Numbered from the stretch's first letter, positions 46,279 to 60,953 are shown. The stretch: DNA of 64,000 nt from Cladobotryum mycophilum (GCA_036429605.1 JAVFKD010000016.1:2418001-2482000); one strand, 5' to 3'. The notes: a model not told the origin generated them from the sequence alone. Made by a program: numbers and translations.

Positions 46279-47180
46279 GATATTAATTAAATAGGAATAT
46301 AAAAATTAATATCTTTTACTAAAGAGTTATTAAATAATAATAAAACAAATAGAACTAGTGCTAATTAAGTTATGATTTAGTTTTCAAAATGTTAATAAAT
46401 AGCCTTTTTATTATGACTGTATTAATATATATGATAAATAAAATAAAATACATAATAGCTTTTAAATCATTAGGCTTTGTTAATATACTAGGATTATTTT
46501 ATCTTAGTGTTAAATACTTATTAAATCTTAGTTTTAATATATAAAAAAGTACTTTAAAGTTAATTAAGAAATGGTTTTTTTTTAGCTAAGATTATGAAAT
46601 TATTTAATATATTTAAATGAAAAGCTTTAGAAATAATAATTAAAGTAAAGGAAAAAGGTTTTAGTTTTAGAAAAGATTATATATTAAATAAGTTATAAAA
46701 ATAGGCTTAGGTATAATATTTGAAATATTTATATATAATAGTTTTTAAATGTAAATAAATAAAATTAAATAATATTTAAATAAAATATAATAAATAAAAA
46801 GAATAAGACATTTATTAATGTTGTGTTTATATTAATTTATGTAAATTAATATAATCTATTAATGAATATAATACAATGTATTTAAAATAAGTAAAAGGAT
46901 ATTATGAAAATTATTAGATTTTAAAATTTAATAATATTTTAAAGAAAAAAAGTATTTATTAAACTTAATATTAAAAGAATATTTTTCTTATAGTAAAAAT
47001 AATAATATCTTTAAAAGAATACTTTATAAATGAATTAATAAAAGAATACAAAAATTAAATAAAAAAGGCTTTAATAAAAAGTATAAATAGTTTATTATTT
47101 AGTATTAAAAGTAATTAAAAGTATAAGTCTAGTTAAAAAGTAAGCCTTTTATTTAAAAGAAATATAAATAATACTTAAAA

Positions 47181-47220
47181 AACCCTCTTAAAGAATAAGT
47201 CTTTGTAACTCGTTTAATTA
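47181..47220 (+). repeat. Dispersed repeat landmark A, copy
   Basis: One copy of a landmark of the form CCCTTAAAG, then AAGTCTTTGTAACTCG, then TTAATTATATTA. Other + copies lie near 49019-49060, 49688-49730, 49829-49880 and 63490-63530. Inverted copies lie near 56349-56379 and 62146-62175. The least decayed copy (49,829) keeps CCCCTTAGGGGACGGGCC. It probably marks one end of a transposon or LTR; family not identified. Confidence 0.7.
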
Positions 47221-48440
47221 TATTAATTAATTATAATAAATGAATTTAATCTTATTTAATTAAAATCTATATTTAAGATGTTTAATAACATATCTATTAT
47301 TTAATTATATACTTCAAATATTAATTAATAATTATATATATTATTACCTTTCTTTTAAAAGATAGGTCTTTATAATTTGTTTAATTATATTAGTTAATTA
47401 TAATAAATAGGTTTAGTCTTATCTTATTAAGATTTATATTTTAAAATATTCTAATAAAATATTTATTGTTTAATTATACAATTAAAATATTAATTAAATG
47501 ATTATATATATTATTATCTTTAACTATTTAAAACTTAATTATTTTTATTTTCTTTTATCCAAACTATTTAATTTCTTTTAAAATTTATAATTAAATTTAA
47601 GCTTTTTTATTTTATTTTTTATTTATAATATAATTTAAATTACTTAAATAATTAATTAAGTTTTTAATTTTATAAATTTTCTATTGTTTTTTACTTAGTT
47701 TTATTTTTAATTTTAATAAAATTTATATTTAATTCTTTTAGCTGTTATTCTATTATATGATTAGTAATTTAATTTAAATTAATTAAATACTTTGATTATT
47801 TATTTAATTACTAAAATAATAAAAATATTTTTTTAATTAATATTTAAAATTTTAATGGTTTAAATAAAAGTTATAATTATTATTTATATATTATTATTTA
47901 TATATAATTTACTATTATAAGTAATTATAGTAGTAAATATGATTAATAAAAAGGAATTTATTTATTCATAAATAATCTTAAGGTTTTAAATAATTGTAAA
48001 AATCTAACTTTTAAAAAAACTTTATTTTTTAGTTTAGTTTATTATTTATTATTATAGTAAGTATATGATATAAAAATATAAATAGGTTTAGGTTTAATTA
48101 AATTACTTAAATAATTAAGTTTTATTTTAATTCTAGTTATCTTTTACTGTTTTTTACTTAGTTTTATTTTTAGCCTTGGTAAAATTTGTGTTTAGTTCTT
48201 TTGCTTAAGTTATCCTATTGCGTTTTTTAAGTATAGTTAATAACTCGATTTAAGTTAGTAAGAATGAAACACTTCTGAATTAGTATTTGTGACTCTAATA
48301 GCTTAGATAAGAGTCGTGCTTATTGATTGTGTGTTATAAATGCTTTATGGGGTTATTGTGTGTATATGACTGTGTGTACGAGTGAGTAACTGAGATATTG
48401 AGTGTGTGAGAAGGAATCTATTTATGTATAAGCGATTTTA

Positions 48441-48475
48441 AGGCTTTAAATACGTATAGAAGATCTGGTTTTTTA
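48441..48475 (+). repeat. Dispersed repeat landmark B, copy
   Basis: Landmark AGGCTTTAAATACGTATAGA followed by a TCTGGTTTT-type segment and then a T-rich stretch. Other + copies lie near 50427-50467, 51324-51364 and 56945-56984. Inverted copies lie near 49222-49261, 51697-51733, 54980-55018, 55790-55829, 59293-59330, 60516-60555 and 61772-61812. In + copies it lies roughly 500-600 bp after landmark A where both are seen, so A and B may belong to one unit such as a long terminal repeat. Confidence 0.7.
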
Positions 48476-50599
48476 ATTTATTATTTATTTTTATAGTAAA
48501 TATATTATATAAAAAATATAAATAAGTTTTGGTTTAATTAAATTAATTATTTAAGTTATGATTTTAATAAAATAATTACAGTATTTAATATTATAATATA
48601 TTAAAATTAAGAATTAATTAATAGTTTATAATATTAATTTTATATTATAATTAATATCTTCTTAAAATAGAATTATTTTATTATTATTATTATATTTTAT
48701 TAAATAATTTAATAATAAATCTACTAAAAATACAAGAACTAGATATTATATTTATTGTTTAATTATAAAGTTAAAGATTATCTTATATACTTAAAAAAGT
48801 AAAGAAAATTTAAATAAGAATATTTAGTTTTTAAATATAAATAAAATAAGGTTAAAAGAAATAAAAAAACTATAAAAAAGAATATTAAACCATAGTAAAA
48901 GATTTAATAAAATATTATATTAATTGATTTAAATAATATACTACATGTATTACTTTAAAATATTAAAATATAAATATGTATTAATATAGTGTAATAGATA
49001 TTAATAATAAAAAGTTATAACTCTTTTAAGGGATAAGATTTTATAACTTATTTAATTATATTAATTAATTCTTTACTTTTGTATAGTATTATATTAAAGG
49101 CTTTAACTATATTATTAAAACTGAAATTTAAATAATTAATTTAATTAAACTTACATTTATTTATATTTATTATATTATATATTTATTATAATAATAAATA
49201 ATAAACTAAAAATAAAGGTTGTTAGAAAACCAGATTTTCTATGAGTATTTAAGGTGTTAAGATTGTTTATAAATAAACAAATTTCTTTCTATTAATTATG
49301 CTTAATATTATAGTTGCTTACTTATATATATAGTTGTATGTATGTAATGATCTTATAAAAACATATAATTAATACCTATGATTCCTACCTAAGCTAGTAG
49401 AGTTATAAATACTAATTAAAAAGTCTTTTATTTTTATTATTTTAGTAATTAAATAAATAATTAAAATATCTAGCTAACTTAAGTTAACTTATTAATTATA
49501 TTTAAAAAGGTTATATATAATAGGATAATTAAAGTAAAAGAATTAAATATACATTCCATTAAAATTAAAAATAAAGCTAAGTAAAAAGTAATAAAAGATA
49601 GTTAAAATTAAAATATAATTAATTATTTAAGTAATTTAAATTATATTCTAATAACATACTTATTATTTAACTATTATAATTAAAATACCCCTTAAAGAAC
49701 AAGTCTTTGTGAGTTCTTTAATTATATTAGTTAATTATAATAAATATATTTTAGTTTGGTTTATTAAAATCTAAATCCTATATATTTTTAAAAAAAATAC
49801 TTATTATTCAATTCTATAATTAAAGCATTCCCCTTAGGGGACGGGCCTTTATGACCCATTTAATCGTATTGATTAATTATAATAGACAGGTTTAGCCTTA
49901 TCTTATTAAAATCTAGATCTTATATATTTTAATAAAATACCTCTTATTTAATTATATAATTAAAATATTAATTAAATAATTATATATAGTATTCCTTTCA
50001 ATTATCTAGAACTTAATTACTGTTATTTTTATAAATCCTTGTTTAGACTATCTAGTTTCTTTTAGACTTTATAATTAAACTTAGGCTTTTTTTGCCTCGT
50101 TTTATATTTATAATCTAATTTAAATCACTTAAATAATCAATTCTTTTTTAACTCTAGCTATTTTTTGTTATTTTTCTATTTAATTTAATTTTTAGTTTTA
50201 ATAGACTTTACATTTAGCTTTTTTATTTAAGTTGCTCTATTATATAATTAATAATTTAATTTAGGTTAGCCAGGTGCTTTAATTACTTACTTAGCTATTA
50301 AGATAATAAGAGTTATAGTTATTAATTGGGTGTTATAAGTGCCTTATATATAATTCACTATTATAAGTAACTATAGTATTAAATGTAGTTAGTAAAAAGG
50401 AGTTTATTTATTTATAAGTAATTTTAAGGCTTTAAGTACTTCTAGAAAATTTGATTTTTTAAAAACCTTTATTTTTAAATTTATTATTTATTATTATAAT
50501 AAATATACTATATAAAAAATATTAATAAATTTAGGTTTAATTAAATTAATTACTTAAACTTTAATTTTAATGACATAATTAAAGCCTTTAATATAATAA

Positions 50600-50640
50600 T
50601 AAGTATTACTGCCTTAGTACAGTCTACTAAGTAATACTTA
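50600..50640. repeat. Small inverted repeat (11 bp arms)
   Basis: TAAGTATTACT at 50600-50610 is the reverse complement of AGTAATACTTA at 50630-50640, with 19 bases between. AGTATTACT is also the outer end of the inverted-repeat elements at 59,657 and 62,258, so this may be an internally deleted relic of that family, or a plain hairpin. Confidence 0.6.
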
Positions 50641-52399
50641 TATTAATAAAGCTTTAAGAGGTACGCTAAGGTCTAGAGTTAGCCAGTAGCTTATAGTATT
50701 AACCTTATTTTATAGCTAATATATCCTTACAGTAGGATTATTTTTATTATTATTATTATATCTTATTAAATAATTTAATAATAAATATACTAAAAATATA
50801 AGCATTAAATACTATATTTACTGTTTAATTATAAAATTAAAAACTATATAATTAAAGCATTAATTAAATAATTATATATATTATTACTTTTAATTAGTTA
50901 AAACCTAATTTCTTTTCTTTTATTTATATAATTTCTTTTCTTTTAAATATTGTAATTATATATAAGATTTTTTCATATATATATATATATATTTTAATTA
51001 TATTTATTACTTAATTTAGTTAGTTAGCTTAATTTTTTTTATCTTAGTAATCTTTTATTTAGTTTTTAGTTTAGCTGTTGTAGAGTTTAAATTTAGATTC
51101 TTTTTGTGAGCCATTTTATTGCTTTTTTCGGGTTTAGTTAACAATTAGATTTAGGTTGATCAGGTGCTTTAATTACCTACTTGATTACTCAGATATTGTG
51201 GTTATTAATGTTGTGTTTTATGCGATCATTGCGTGTAGACGACTGTGTGTACGAGCGATTACAATGTCAAGTGTGTTCGCGTAGATCAGTGGGAAGGAAG
51301 CTGTTTATTTACAATCGATCTCGAGGCTTTAAGTACGTATAAAAGATCTGGTTTTCTAAAAACCTTTGTTTTTTTAGTTTATTTATGATTATAATAAATA
51401 TATTACATAAAAATATAAAGATTAAATCTTATATTTATTATTAAATTATAAAATTAAAAATTATATATATCTTTTTATTTATATTATAATAATATTTTAT
51501 TTAAGTTTAATATATGTTATTGTAGTTTGTTAATTAAATTATTAATAGTAAAAACTAATATATATATTAAAAATTAAAGTTTAAATGATTAAGTTAATTA
51601 AACTTCAACTTATTTATATTTTCTATATTATATACCTACTGTAATAATAAATAATAATATAATCAATAATAAGCTAATAAATAAAAGCTTTTTTATAAAA
51701 AACTAAATCTTTTATAAGTATTTAAAGCCTTAAGATTACTTATAAATAAATCAATTCCTTTTCTATTAATTATACTTAATATTACAATTACGTATAATAA
51801 TAAATTATATATAAAATAATATATAAATAATAATTATAACTTTTATTTAAGCTATTAAACTTATAAATATTAATTAAAAAATATTTTATTTTTATTATTT
51901 TAATAGTTAAGTAAATAATTAAAGTATTTAACTAATTTAAATTAAATTATTAATTATACTTAAAAAGAATTATATATAATAAGATATTTTAAGTAATAAA
52001 ACTAAATATAATTAAAATTAATAATAAAAGTCTTTTAACAATAAGTATAATAAGTTTTTAAGTTTTAGTATTATAGTTTAATACTTATAAAAATAAAACT
52101 TTAAAAGACTTTATATTATCTTAAATTTAACATTAATTTATTTTATAAATTAAAATATTATAAAATAAAAAGTAATTAAAACATTCAAAAGCTAGTTTAT
52201 CCTAGACTTATTTTTTATATTAAATACCCTAGAAATCTTTTTTTTATAAATATTAAACTCTTACCCTATAATAAGACCTTAATTATGTTTTCTATTAATT
52301 ATTAAAACATAAAATTTAAATAGTTTTTTTTTAGTAAATAAAAAAAAATAGTTAAAGGATTAAAAGGCTTATTAAAAAACCTTAAAAACCTATATAATA

Positions 52400-54460
52400 A
52401 ATATTTCAAAAAACTATATTATAATAAAAATATAAAAATAAATAAGTTTTTTTTATAATTAATTTTAAATTAAAGGTACTTCCTTATTACGAACAATCTT
52501 TATATTCATAAGCAATATAAACTAACTAAAAGGCTCATTAGGGTCCTACTAGACTGGCTTTAGGCTATTATAATAATAGTTTAATTAGTCTTTTATTTAC
52601 AGAACTTTCTAATTTTAAAGGTTTTAATAGCTATAAATAATATAATATCTATAAATTAAAACCTAATTCCTATAAAAACCTTTATTCAAAATTTAAATTC
52701 TAAAGCTAAAGACTATAAAGTAAATCCTTTTAACTTCTAGATGTTAAAAGCCTATTATACAGTCTTTATATTTTAAGAATAAACATCTAAAGGACTAAAA
52801 TCAACTTGAAAAATTAAAAAGAAATTAATTCTATACTTTTAAACAAAAATATAATAGTCCTATAAGATCTTAAAGTATTCAATTGTATAGATTAAATATT
52901 ATAAAAACTAATTTAACTTATTTTACTAAGGTTATTAAGGCCAAGGTTTTTTTATATAAAGAAAGCCTAATACCTATAAATAAACCCTAAAGGATCCCTA
53001 TAAAAATAGCTAAAAGTTACATATTAAAAGTTTAAATAATTTATTAAATAACATATATTTATTTTCTTAAATAAGAAAGATTTATTTGATAATAAAAAAA
53101 CCTATTATTATTTAATTAGTTTTAAAAGCTAAGAAAAAGTAAAATATTAAAATAATTAAATTTAAGATTACATTAATGGCTAAGAGTTTTATACAATAAA
53201 AAGGTTTAGATTTTTCCAAAAGCTTTATATTTATAGTTATTGTTATTACTTAAAAACTAATAATAGCTTTAATAGTAATTTATAACTTAAAAATTAAATA
53301 TATTAATTTTATAATAGTCTTTTAAAATAAAATCTTAGAAAAAACTATTGTTCTAAAGCTTTTAAAAGGTTTCTAAGAATATATTAATATAACTAATATA
53401 AAAATTAAAGCTACAGTAATTAAATTAAACTATAAAAATTACTAATTAAATTATTTAATTTTAAAAAACTTTATATAAGTTAAAACAATCTTTTAAAGAA
53501 TAATAATAAACTTTAATTAGTCTAGGCTAAGAACTAGGCTTTAAGCTTTTAGCTTTTAATTTAGTTATTCTACATAATAAAATAAAGATTATCTTTATAA
53601 TAATTTATATTAATAATTATTTTATTATAAACTAAAACCTAATTAAAATAATCGAAGTAAAAAGAATTAACAATAAAACCTATATTATTATTAAAAATAA
53701 AAGCCTAATAGTCTTATTGTTAAAAGTTTAAAATTTAAGGAATTAAAAAAAGTTTAAACTAGTCTAAAAGTATTATATAAAAGAAACTATAGAGTTCTTT
53801 AACTTAGCTAACTAAAAACTAAACTATATCTCTTTATAGCTTAGCTTATTAACCAATGAAGAATTATCTAAGCTTTTTAATAAACTAAATAAAACTAATA
53901 CTAAGCTATTTCAAGCTATAACTAGTATGGCTATTTATTTAATTACTTAAACTAGGCTAGATATAGTTTTTATATATAATTCCTTACTAAAAGCTTTTAA
54001 AACCTTTATAAAAAAACGTTTAACTATTTTAAAACTATTTAATTATCTTAATTATTTAAAGAGGTTGATTATTAATTATAAGGGTTTAAATAATTAAAAT
54101 TCTATTAGTTATTATAATAATAATATTGTAAAAGATAAAATATTTGTTAAATTCATATATAATTATATTATTTAATTACTAGAAAGACTTGTTAATTATA
54201 AAAGTAAAGAAAATTTAATGTTAGAGTCCTATTTACTTTAAAAATAAAATATATAACTATTATAAAAACTAGTAAAAACATATAATATATTATTATTTTA
54301 TTCATAAAAACTAAAAAACTTATAAAACCTTTTATAGTTCTATATAATAATAATAAATAAACTATTTTAATAGCTAAAAACCTTACCTTATATAACTATT
54401 TAAAACATATCTTAATTAAATATATTTATATAAAAAAGAAAATTCTAAAAAACTTAATTA
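52400..54460 (+). mobile_element. Ty1/Copia-type pol remnant, RIP-degraded
   Basis: Conceptual reading on the + strand, interrupted by many stops, still shows the Copia order. A reverse-transcriptase stretch lies near 53,250-53,390 (LIIALIVIYNLKIKYINF, matching the family's region before the YxDD motif). A later segment near 53,920-54,070 reads TRLDIVFIYNSLL, the equivalent of TRPDIAYAVSLLS. An RNase H end near 54,335-54,450 reads LYNNNK then TILIAKNLTLYNYLKHI, the equivalent of YCDNQ...NP.HSRTKHID. All are converted towards Ile, Asn, Lys, Leu and stops, as RIP predicts. It is non-functional. Exact ends and LTRs were not resolved. Confidence 0.75.
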
Positions 54461-55108
54461 TTATTTTTATTATTTTCTAGGTTATTTTAGTTTATTCTAG
54501 TAGGTGCTAGTAATAAATAATAATTATATTATTTATATTATTCTATAAACTATTTGAGTTTATTTCTTTTAGTTTTTATAGCTTATTTAGTTGATTTATA
54601 TATAATAAATAAATTCTTATTTTCTGATTAGTTTATAAATTAAATATAATATTCTATTTTAACTTATCTTTTCCTATTTTAACCTTACTAACTAATCCCA
54701 TAAGCCTAATCTTATTAGAAATTAACTGATTAAAGTACTTAATCTTTCTTAAGCTTTTAAAAAACTAATCAAGCCTTTTAAATTAAGCTGAATAGTTTAT
54801 GTAAGCTATTATTAAGCTTATTACTTATTGCTATAAGGAACATTATATACCTAAGAGGCCACTTCCTTTTAACAAAGTTTAAGTAATGAATCTAATTAAA
54901 CCTAAACTTATTTATACTTTTTATATAATATATTTATAATAATAGTAATAAATAAACCAAAAAATAAAGGGGTTTTTTTTTAAAAAAAGTAGACTTTTTA
55001 TAAATACTTAAGGCTTTAAGATTATTTATATTTTATAAATTAATAAATTCTTTTTTATTAATTACACTTAATATTATAATTGTTTATTATAATGAATTAT
55101 ATATATAG

Positions 55109-55109
<1 letters not shown>

Positions 55110-55145
<36 letters not shown>
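55110..55145. repeat. (TA)18 microsatellite
   Basis: Uninterrupted TA dinucleotides inside the AT-rich block. Confidence 0.9.
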
Positions 55146-55147
<2 letters not shown>

Positions 55148-58100
55148 CCTATCAAACACTTATATATATAATTAAGGACTACGATTATTATTGTTAGTAA
55201 TTAAGTAAGTAACTAAGGCGTTTAATTAACTTAAATCTAATTATTAATTAAGTCTAGAAAAGGTAATAAAATGGCTTAAAAAAGAATCTAGATTTAAGCT
55301 TTATAATAATTAAAGTAAAAACTAAATAAGAAATTACTAAAATAACAAGAATTAAAAATAAATTAATTAATTAGATTAAATAATAAATACAATTAAAAAT
55401 AAGATAAATAAAAAAGATTAAATATATAATTATAATATTTAAAGGAAAATTAATTATATATAGTTTTTAATTTTATATTTAAACAATAAACATAGCTTTT
55501 AATACCTGTATTTTTACTATATGTATTATTGTATTATTTACTAAAGTATAGCAATAATAATAAAAATAATCCTACCCTAAGGATATACTGGCTATAAAAT
55601 AAGATTAATATTATAAACTATTAATTAAGTCTAGACCTTTGTATACCTTTTAAACTATTATAATAAAACTTTAATTATATTATTAAAATTAAAGTTTTAA
55701 TAATTAATTTAATTAACTTTAACCCTATTTATACTTTTTATATAATATATTTAATATAATAATAAACAATAAATTAAAAAATAAAGGTTTTTAAAAAATT
55801 ATATATTTTATAAGTACTTAAGGTTTTAAAATTATTTATTAACAAATAAAGTCCTTTTTACTAATTATACTTAATATTACAGTTACTCGTATACAAAAAC
55901 ATATAATTAATAACCATAACTCTTATTATTTTAGTAACTAAGTAAATAATTTAAGCACTTAATTAATCTAAATCGAATTATTAATTATATAATACAATAA
56001 CTTAAATAAAGAGCTAAATATAAATTTCATTAAGGCTAAAAATAAAAATAAATAAAAAATAATAAAAAATAGTTAAAATTAAAGAAAATTAATTATTTAG
56101 GTAATTTAAATTGTATTATAAAAAAAAGCTTAAGTTTAAGTGTAAGGTTTAAAAAAAACTAAATAATCTAAATAAAAGGGATAAAAGAAATTGGATTTTA
56201 GGGGGTTAAAGATAATAATATATATGATTGTTTAGTTAATGTTTAAATTATATGATTAAATAATAAATATTTTATTAAAATATATAAGATCTAGATTCTA
56301 ATAAAATAAAATTAAATCTATTTATTATAGTTAACTAACTTAATTGAATAAGTCATAAAGACCCGTCCTCTAAGGGGGAAATTTAATTATATAAATAAAA
56401 AAAAGCAAATTAGGTTTTAAATAGTTAAAAGTAATAATATATATAATTACTCTTTTTATAGGATGCGTCTTTATGACTTATTCAATTAAATTAGTTAATT
56501 ATATATATTATTATTTTTTATTATTTAAAATTTAATTATTTTTTATTATTTTTATTATTTTTATTTAATTTTTAAATTTGATAATTAAACTTCAGCTTTT
56601 TTATTTAATCTTTTATTAATCATAAACTTTAAATTACTTTAATAATTAATTTCTTCTAATTTTAATTATTTCTTATAATTCTTTATTTAAAAAATTTAAA
56701 CTTTAAATAAGATTTATATTAATAAAATTATTTAAGTTATTTTATTATAATGTTTAAGTATAATTAATAACTTGATTTAGGTCTATGTATTTTAGTTATT
56801 TACTTAGCTGTTAAAATAATAAGAGTTGTGTTTATTGATTGTATGTTATGATTTATAGCGTTATTATATGTATATAATTGTATGTATGAGTAACTGCGAT
56901 ATTAAGCGTGTAAGAAAGAATCTATTTATGTGTAAGTGATTTTAAGGCTTTAAAAACTTATAGAAAATCTAGTGTTTTAAAAGCTTTTGTTTTTTTAGTT
57001 TATTATTTATTATTATAATAGATATATTATATAAAAAGTTTAAATAGGTTTAGGTTTAATTAAATTAATTATTTAAATTTAAATTTTAATATTATAATTA
57101 AACCTATTAATCTAATAATATACTAAGGTTTTAAGTTAACTAATAATTTATTATATTGATTTTATTTTATCGTTAATATATTTTTAAAATACGATTATTT
57201 TTATTTTTATTTTATATTATATTAAATAATAAATATAATATCTAATACTTATATTTTTTAATATATTTATTATTAAATCATTTAACAAATGATAATATAT
57301 ATAATAAAAATATTATTATTTTAATAATTTATTAATTATAAAACAAATTAATATAACAAAGTGTTAATTAACCTTAAACTATAATATATTTCTTAAATTA
57401 TATAATTAAAATTAAATCATAAATAATTACTTTAATTAAGTCCAAACTTATTTAAATTCTTTATATAATATATTTATCATAATAAAAAATAAATTAAAAA
57501 ATAGGTGTTTTTAAAAAGATAAGGCTAAATCTATATATTATAATTAACTAATATAATTAAACAAATCAGAAAGATATATCCTTTAAGAAAAAGTTAATTT
57601 AATTATATAAATCTTGTATTTGTTTTTATTTCAAGAACTTTTTATTTAGTTTTTAGTTATACTATTATAAAATCTAAATTTAAATTCTTTTTTAAGGTAT
57701 TTTATTATATTTTCTAGCTTTAATTAATACTTAAAGTTATGTGTACGTATTATAGTTATTTACTGAATTTTTAAAATTAAAAGTATTAATTCTTTTATAA
57801 GATCATTATATATATATAAATAACTTATTATTAAAAGTAATTATAATATTAAATATATTTAGTTAAAAGGAATTTATTTATTTATAAAGTATATATTATT
57901 TTATAGCCTTAAATACTTATAGAAATTTAACTTTTTATAAAAAGGATTTTTATTTTAACAATATAATTAATTAAAGCTTTTAATATAGTAAAAGGTTTAA
58001 AAGGTATATTAAGGTTTGGAATTAATTAGTAGCTTATAGTATTAATTTTATTTTATAAGTATTATATTCTTAAAATAAGATTATTTCTATTATATAAAAT

Positions 58101-58510
58101 AACAATTAATAGTTTTTTTATATAATAGTATTAAAAGTCTAATAATTTATTTAAAAGTTTATTTTATTTTAATTTATGTATAAAAAGTATTAATATTATT
58201 ATTCTTAAACTATTAGATTAATATACAAACACTTTTAATTATATTATTATTATATTTAACAGAAGTTTAATTATACAAATAAAATAAAATAGAAATAAGA
58301 ATAATTAAATTATGTTTTATTATAAAACTATTTATCTTACTTAAATTTAGTAAAGAACTAAATATAATAATATTTTTAAACCTATTAATAGATCTATAAA
58401 ATAAGTTTATGTTCTATTATATTCAACAGCTATACACATGAAAAAAACTTATATATATTAATATACATAAGTTTTAGTTTAATAATTCAATAACAAACAC
58501 AATATGTAAG

Positions 58511-58997
58511 AGTATTGCTATTCAGGCTAGAACGTATGACTATTCAGGCTAAAACTAACTACATTTAATATAGCACTACGACTTCTATCTTAGCTCCCGC
58601 GCCAGGCCATACTTACAGCAAGGCTCGCATTTACCCACTATAATTATAACACATTTAATCACTATAAGCCAACTAAATAAACTATAATAGCAACAGCCAA
58701 TCACACTAGGTAATTAAAGCCGATTAAAATAGTTAATTAAAATAGCTAATATAAATAGCTAATATAAATAAGAAATTTAATTAATTAATACAAAAGGCTA
58801 ATATAAAAGTTATTATATACAGTTATAGTAATTATTATAACTATTATAAGGTATTTAATTAGGCTATAGCAATTAAATATATTATAATTATAATAGTTAA
58901 ATATAAGCTTTACTATAATTAAAATTTAAAAGTCTAGTATATAATATTAAACTAAAAGAAACAAAGCTTTAAAAAATATAGCCTAAATAATAATACT
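58511..58997 (-). mobile_element. Non-autonomous inverted-repeat element, copy 1 (decayed)
   Basis: Left end AGTATTGCTATTCAGGCT and right end GCCTAAATAATAATACT are degraded forms of the ends of the copy at 62,258-62,827. Interior blocks are shared in the opposite order to copy 3, for example TTAGCTCCCGCGCCAGGCC near 58,592. No ORF. Flanks do not give a clean target duplication. Confidence 0.75.
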
Positions 58998-59656
58998 TAT
59001 ATTTAATACTTATATTTTTAATATATTTATTATTAAATTATTTATTAAAATATAATAATATTAATAAAAATAATTCTATTTTAAAAGTATATTAATTATA
59101 AAATAAAATTAAAACTATAAATTATTAATTAACTTTAAATATTAATATATTATTATATTAAAAGCTTTAATTATATTATTAAAACTTAAATTTAAATAAA
59201 TAATTTAATTAAATTTAAATATATTTATATTTTTATATAATATATTTATTATAATAATAATAAATAAATAAATATAAATAAAAGTTTTTTTAAAAAAAGT
59301 AGATTTTTTATAAATACTTAAACCCTTAAGATTATATATATTTTATAAATAAATAAGTTTTTTCTTACTAATATACTTAATATATAGAATTATATAAAAG
59401 TAATAATTCTATAAAAATATAAAATTAATAATTATAGAATTTTAAATATTAAATAAATAATTCAAGTATATAATAAATTTATATTAAGTAATTAATTATA
59501 TTTAAAAGATAATAATAAAATTACTTAAGTAAAATAATTAAATATATATTATATTAGTACTAAAAGAAAAATTATATAAAAAATTAAAAATTAATTAATT
59601 AAATAATTTAAATAATATTATAAATAAAATCTTTTTTAAAGTTTATTTATATAATA

Positions 59657-60179
59657 AGTATTACTATTTAAACTATAATATATAATTACTTAAGCTATAC
59701 TTAATTATATTTAGTATAATACTATAATTACTATTTTAGCTTCTATATTAGGCTATATTTATAGTAAGGCTTAAATTGATCTATAATAATTATAATACAT
59801 TTAATCATTATAAGCGAACTAAATACAATATAACAGCAACAGCTAATTGTAATGGCTAATCGCATTAGTTAATTGAAGCCGATTAAAATAGCGGATTAAA
59901 ATCGCTAATATAAATAGCTGATGTAAATGGCTAATTGAATTGTTTAATGCAAAGGGCTAATATGAAGAGCTGTTGCGCACAGTTATAGCGATTATTATAG
60001 CTATTATAGGGTATTTAATTAGGCTATAGCAAGTAAATGTGGTATACTTATAATGGTCAAATACGAGCCCTGCTATAACTAAGGCTTAAAAGTCTAGTAT
60101 ATGGTACTAAACTAAAAAGGGCAAGGTTTTAGAAAATATAGCCCGAATAGTAATATACTATAGCCTGAATAGCAATACT
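59657..60179 (-). mobile_element. Non-autonomous inverted-repeat element, copy 2
   Basis: Starts AGTATTACTATTTAAACT and ends CCTGAATAGCAATACT, the decayed inverted ends of the family. Flanking bases are TTATATAAT on both sides (59647-59655 and 60180-60188), a 9 bp target duplication. About 520 bp, no ORF. The interior has the same repeated GCTAAT-type units as copies 1 and 3. Right half is less RIP-decayed than the left. Confidence 0.82.
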
Positions 60180-60953
60180 TTATATAATTTAGATAAAACT
60201 TAATAAAAATAAAAATATTATATTTTAGATAATTAAAAATAATAATATAGATAATGCTTTAAATAGTATTTTAATTATATATTATTTTTTAATTTTATTT
60301 TAAAAATAGGCTAACTATAAAATAAAATTAATACTATAAAGTATGAATTAACTCTAGACTTTAATATATCTTTTAAAATATTATAATAGAAACTTTAATT
60401 ATATTATTAAAATTTAAATTTAAATAATTAAATTTATTGAATCTATATTTATTTATATTTTTATATAATCTATTTACTATAATAATAAATAATAAAATAA
60501 AAAATTTTCTTTTTAAAAAAAAACTATATTTTTTTATAAATACTTAAAGCCTTAACATTACTTATAAATAAATAAATTGTTTCTTATACACTGAATATTA
60601 TAGGTACTCGTACACATAGTCACATATACACAACAACCCTATAAAACAGACACTCATAATATGCAATTAATAACCACGACCAAATCAAGTTACTAACTAT
60701 ACCTAGAAAAAACAACAGGATAACTGAGGCAAAAGACCTAAACGCAAATTCTACTAAGGCCAAAAATAAAACAAAGTAAGAAATAGTAAAAATTAGCTAG
60801 AATTAAAAAAAACTAATTATTTTAGTAGTTTAAATTGTATTAGAAATAAATAATAAAATAAGGGAAAAAATCTGAAGTTTAATTGTAAGGTTTAAATAAA
60901 ATTAACTAATTTTAATAACAATTTATAAAAATAAAAATAATTATATATTAAAT

